NCBI RefSeq assembly: GCF_928381505.1
Contig: NZ_CAKMSJ010000003.1
Span: 248,001 to 312,000, forward strand
Reading direction: 5' to 3'
Length of the DNA stretch: 64,000 nt
From: Rothia endophytica
GTDB lineage: Bacteria; Actinomycetota; Actinomycetes; Actinomycetales; Micrococcaceae
Under the pieces are notes generated by a model. It did not search any database, had not been told where the DNA came from, and worked only from the letters and a program-made list of their open reading frames with translations. Positions 60,704-64,000 of this stretch are shown one piece after another; within the stretch, counting starts at the first letter, position 1; each line of letters begins with the position of its first letter. Both the position numbers and the translations under genes were made by a program.

Positions 60704-61465
60704 TTAGCGGGGGCCCATGCGCAGGGCGCCGTCCATTCTGATGGTTTCGCCGTTGATGTAGTCGTGTTGGGCGATGAAGACCGCCAGGTCTGCGAATTCT
60801 GCGGGGGTTGCCAAGCGTTGGGGAAAGGGGACGCCGGCGGCCAGTGCCTCCCTGAATTCTTCGGCGATACCTGCCATGAGCTGGGTGTCAACGATGCCAG
60901 GAGCTATGGTGTTCACGCGAATGCCACTACTGGCTAGGTCGCGGGCAGCGGGCAGCGTCATGGCAGCCACCCCACCTTTAGAGGCGGCGTAGGCAATCTG
61001 CCCGATCTGCCCTTCAAAAGCCGCAATGGAGGCGGTATTGATAATAACGCCGCGGCAGCCGTCCTCGGTAGCGGGCTCCTGTTCTGCCATGACAGCTGCG
61101 GCGTTGGTGAGCACGTTGAAGGTGCCCACCATATTAATGTTCACAGTTTTGGCGAAGAGAGCCGGGTTATGCTTGCCCTTTTTAGAAAGGACGCGGGCAC
61201 CGGGGGCAATGCCAGCGCAGTTGACCACGGTACGCAGGGGCTGCCCCACCTTTTGAACCTGAGCCAGGGCTGCTTCAACGGCGGCGTAGTCGGTGACATC
61301 AGCTGCCAGCAGGGTCAACCCTTCCAGGGGTTCGGCACGGTCAATGCTGGGTTGCAGATCTAAACCGTAGACCTGAGCACCCTGGGCAAGGAGCGCCCTG
61401 GCGGTAGCATTGCCGATTCCAGAAGCCGCCCCGGTGACCAGGGCAAGGGTGTCATGAAGCTGCAC
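60704..61465 (-). CDS. SDR-family dehydrogenase (3-hydroxyacyl-CoA dehydrogenase type 2-like)
   Basis: A 253-residue short-chain dehydrogenase. The cofactor motif is LVTGAASGIGNATARAL (TGxxxGxG) with acidic DLQP after strand 2 for NAD. The catalytic Ser/Tyr/Lys are in NTASIAAFEGQIGQIAYAASKGG. The C terminus IRMDGALRMGPR matches the HSD17B10-like group acting on 3-hydroxy-2-methylbutyryl-CoA. This substrate fits the operon but is inferred. Confidence 0.9.
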   Translation of the reverse strand: MQLHDTLALVTGAASGIGNATARALLAQGAQVYGLDLQPSIDRAEPLEGLTLLAADVTDYAAVEAALAQVQKVGQPLRTVVNCAGIAPGARVLSKKGKHNPALFAKTVNINMVGTFNVLTNAAAVMAEQEPATEDGCRGVIINTASIAAFEGQIGQIAYAASKGGVAAMTLPAARDLASSGIRVNTIAPGIVDTQLMAGIAEEFREALAAGVPFPQRLATPAEFADLAVFIAQHDYINGETIRMDGALRMGPR

Positions 61466-61486
61466 GGAGCCGTCCTTTCTAACGGT

Positions 61487-62692
61487 TTATACGAAGGCCG
61501 AGTAGCCGGTGAGAGCTCTGCCCACAATCAGAGAGTTAATTTCGTAGGTGCCTTCGTAGGTGTAGAGAATCTCGGCGTCTCCAAAGAATTTAGCCATCTC
61601 ATAGTCTGTGGTGATGCCATTGCCACCCAGCACCTCACGCCCCAGGGCGGCGCTCTGACGGGCAAAGCGGGTGGCTGTTGCTTTAGCCATGGCAGCGTGC
61701 ACCATATCTAGGGTGCCGTTCTCCTGCATACGGGCGCAGTTCACCATGAGCCCTAGTGCTGCCTGAGCATTACTCATGATTTCTGAAATGCCTTTTTGCA
61801 CCAGCTGGAACTTAGCCAGCGGTTTGCCGAACTGCTCGCGGATAGTGGCGTACTCGCGGGCGATATCAAAGATGCCGATCTGGATGCCGTAGCCCTGCCA
61901 GCCCACCCAGGCGCGGGAGTTGCGCAGCATCTCGTTGGCGGCATCGAAGTTGACGGCACCGGGCAGGTGGGCACTAGCCGGCACGCTCACGTTATCGAGG
62001 GTGATGTGGGCATTCTGCATGATGCGCAGACCAATCTTGTTGCAGATTTTTTCTGCCGAGTAGCCGGGGGTATCAGTAGGAATGATAAAGGCTTTGATCT
62101 GCTGATCAGCAGTGTCCCTTGCCCAGACCAGAGCGAAGTCAGCAATGGTACCCATGCCAATCCAACGTTTTTCTCCCTTAATCACCCAGTTTTCGCCATC
62201 AAAGGTTGCACTGGTTTCCAGGCCACCTGCGATATCAGAGCCGTGGGTGGGTTCGGTCAGGGCAAAGGCGCCGGTGAGTTCAAAGTTCTCTAACTTGCTG
62301 AGCATTTCTTTCTTCTGCTCCTCAGAACCCAGGGCATTGATCATACCCAGCACCAACTCATTGTGGATTCCCACCAGAGCTGAGAGGGAGACATCCACGC
62401 GGGTCACCTCAGCGTAGACCAGGCCACGGAAGAGCCAGGAGCTGCCGCTGGTTTCTAGCCGCGCCAGCCCCACCTCAGCCATACCTTCTAACAGGTGGAA
62501 GGGGAACTCTTCCCGGTTCCAGTAGTCGGTGACCTGGGGGCGCACTTCTTCTTGCAGGTACCTACGGATGCGCAGGAACCACTCTTTTTCATCCTCGGGC
62601 AGCAGGTTCAGTACACCGAAGGGGTCGATGTCGGGGAAGGGCAGGGGCTTGGCGGGTGGGTTTTGAACCATACCTCGGATGTGGGTGGTCAT
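61487..62692 (-). CDS. Acyl-CoA dehydrogenase
   Basis: A 401-residue flavoprotein. The FAD/substrate segments GAFALTEPTHGSDIAGGLETSA and WVIKGEKRWIGMGTIADF, the AREYATIREQFGKPLAKFQ helix and the catalytic-base region AEILYTYEGTYEINSLIVGRALTG are present. Glu in YEGTYEIN is the base. The glutaryl-CoA-dehydrogenase-like layout is also seen in 2-methyl-branched acyl-CoA dehydrogenases. It is the first gene of the four-gene operon. Confidence 0.93.
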   Translation of the reverse strand: MTTHIRGMVQNPPAKPLPFPDIDPFGVLNLLPEDEKEWFLRIRRYLQEEVRPQVTDYWNREEFPFHLLEGMAEVGLARLETSGSSWLFRGLVYAEVTRVDVSLSALVGIHNELVLGMINALGSEEQKKEMLSKLENFELTGAFALTEPTHGSDIAGGLETSATFDGENWVIKGEKRWIGMGTIADFALVWARDTADQQIKAFIIPTDTPGYSAEKICNKIGLRIMQNAHITLDNVSVPASAHLPGAVNFDAANEMLRNSRAWVGWQGYGIQIGIFDIAREYATIREQFGKPLAKFQLVQKGISEIMSNAQAALGLMVNCARMQENGTLDMVHAAMAKATATRFARQSAALGREVLGGNGITTDYEMAKFFGDAEILYTYEGTYEINSLIVGRALTGYSAFV

Positions 62693-62965
62693 CGAGTTTT
62701 CTCCTGGCTAAGTCCGTGCAGGGTCGGTGGGGTCACCACCCTCACCACAGCACTGTGATGCGAGACATAAATTAAGAACAAGTTACCCCCGCCGTCAAGG
62801 GTCTGTAAACCCTTTTTGGGCAGATTAAGGCGGATAGCCCCTAGATGACACCGCCGCGAGCGCCAGTTGGGAAATCTCTTGACAGCCCCAAAAAGCCACC
62901 CTACAGTGACTCACAACACTTTTATTTTGACGCCCCAGAGCTACCCCCTGGCCAAAAGGAGAAGC

Positions 62966-64000
62966 ATGAGCATCACCGAACAGTTCCGCACAGCCCGCGA
63001 CCAGCTAGTTGCCCTACGCGAAGATTACAAAACTGCTAGAGAAGAGTTCAACTGGCCCAAGTTCGAGCACTTCAACTTTGCCCTCGATTGGTTTGACCAG
63101 GTCGCCGCCAGCGAGGAACGCAAGGACGCTCTGGCGCTCATTATTGCTGAACAGGACGGCAGCAATATCACCCGCACCTTCGGTGAGCTGTCGCGTCGTT
63201 CCTCCCAAGTCGCCACCTGGTTGCGCTCCCTGGGGGTACAGCGCGGTGACCGCATTATTCTCATGCTGGGCAACCAGGTAGAGCTGTGGGAAACCATGCT
63301 GGCAGGCATCAAACTGGGTGCCATACTCATGCCCTCCACCGAAATGCTGGAACAGGCAGATTTAGACGACCGCATTGAACGCGGCGAGGCTCGTTGGGTT
63401 ATCACTAACTCCGCTAATGTTGCCAAGTACGAGACGGTGACCGGTGATTTCACGGTGATTGAGACCGGCGGCTTCACTGAGGGGGCTGTCACCAGCCACC
63501 CGCACGTCAGCTACCTGGACGCCGACGGCGCACCCGAAGAATTCACCCCCGATGGCCCCACCCCGGCGTCCGACCCGCTGCTCTGGTACTTCACCTCGGG
63601 CACCACGTCCCGCCCCAAGATGGTGGAGCACACCCATACCTCCTACCCCGTGGGCCACCTGTCCACCATGTACTGGATTGGGCTGGCACCGGGCGATGTG
63701 CACCTGAACGTCGCCTCCCCGGGCTGGGCTAAGCATGCCTGGTCCAATGTTTTTACCCCTTGGATTGCCGAGGCAACGGTCTTTATTTACAACTATTCCC
63801 GCTTCGACGCTGCGGCCCTCATGCAGAACATGAAAAAGCACGGGGTGACCAGTTTCTGCGCCCCACCCACCGTCTGGCGCATGCTCATTCAAGCCGATTT
63901 GAGCCAGCTCAAGACCCCGCCCACCAAGGTAGTTGCCGCCGGCGAGCCATTGAACCCCGAGGTCATCTCGAAGGTTCGTTCCGCCTGGGGCGTTGACATT
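62966..64000 (+). CDS. AMP-dependent acyl-CoA synthetase (partial, runs off the window)
   Basis: The first 345 residues of an ANL-superfamily acyl-CoA synthetase. ATG 62966 follows AAAAGGAGAAGC. After an N-terminal FNWPKFEHFNFALDWFDQ segment comes the AMP-binding motif WYFTSGTTSRPKMVEHTH and the later ASPGWAKHAWSNVFTPW and VVAAGEPLNPEV. The pattern is that of medium-chain (ACSM-type) synthetases. It is divergent from the acyl-CoA dehydrogenase operon across a 273-bp gap with no other gene. The 3' end lies outside. Confidence 0.9.
   Translation, partial: MSITEQFRTARDQLVALREDYKTAREEFNWPKFEHFNFALDWFDQVAASEERKDALALIIAEQDGSNITRTFGELSRRSSQVATWLRSLGVQRGDRIILMLGNQVELWETMLAGIKLGAILMPSTEMLEQADLDDRIERGEARWVITNSANVAKYETVTGDFTVIETGGFTEGAVTSHPHVSYLDADGAPEEFTPDGPTPASDPLLWYFTSGTTSRPKMVEHTHTSYPVGHLSTMYWIGLAPGDVHLNVASPGWAKHAWSNVFTPWIAEATVFIYNYSRFDAAALMQNMKKHGVTSFCAPPTVWRMLIQADLSQLKTPPTKVVAAGEPLNPEVISKVRSAWGVDI

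Overview
The window is 64 kb of a high-GC Gram-positive chromosome. Mycobacteria-like FprA, an Asp23/ECF island, PaaR-type TetR operators, a DtxR/IdeR-type iron box and the overall coding style point to a Micrococcaceae-like actinobacterium, possibly Rothia; the genus is an inference. Nearly all DNA is coding. No rRNA, tRNA, CRISPR array, insertion sequence or prophage was seen.

Layout. 0-8 kb: fprA; a three-gene unit made of a 43-codon secreted peptide with two cysteines, a membrane histidine kinase and a NarL-type regulator; then a Pel-like exopolysaccharide operon (PelG-like, PelF with a frameshift, GHL15-like) on the minus strand. 8-12.6 kb: DUF6457-fdhD-fdhF/ydeP operon, a small membrane protein and an iron-box DUF2218 gene. 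12.8-28 kb: purine permease, YchJ, two SpeE-like proteins, GNAT, glutathionyl-hydroquinone-reductase-like GST, a WXG100-like/hydrolase pair, purB, two related membrane proteins, EamA exporter, acylphosphatase, nitrilase-like and DsbA-like lipoprotein. 28-35.9 kb: pta-ackA split by a large inverted repeat, tiny membrane proteins, M48 protease, two transporters. 36-41 kb: GH15 and csoR-copZ-copA. 42.4-46.4 kb: eight-gene Asp23 envelope-stress island with an ECF sigma factor and a zinc anti-sigma/Asp23 fusion.

46.4-62.7 kb is catabolic. An AraC/aldehyde dehydrogenase pair resembling FeaR/FeaB is followed by phenylacetate-type genes (transporter, thiolase, enoyl-CoA hydratase, hydroxyacyl-CoA dehydrogenase, PaaZ, two hotdog thioesterases, PaaK) and a TetR/PaaR regulator. 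Four copies of an 18-bp operator lie in front of the four paa transcription units. The ring epoxidase paaABCDE is not in the window. A minus-strand operon (acyl-CoA dehydrogenase, SDR, 3-hydroxyisobutyrate dehydrogenase, enoyl-CoA hydratase) fits branched-chain amino-acid degradation. An acyl-CoA synthetase runs off the right edge.

The strongest candidate for an undescribed system is the peptide-kinase-regulator unit at 1737-3688. Next are the Asp23 island with its sigma/anti-sigma pair, the PaaR operator set, and a 60-bp palindromic repeat family (two copies).
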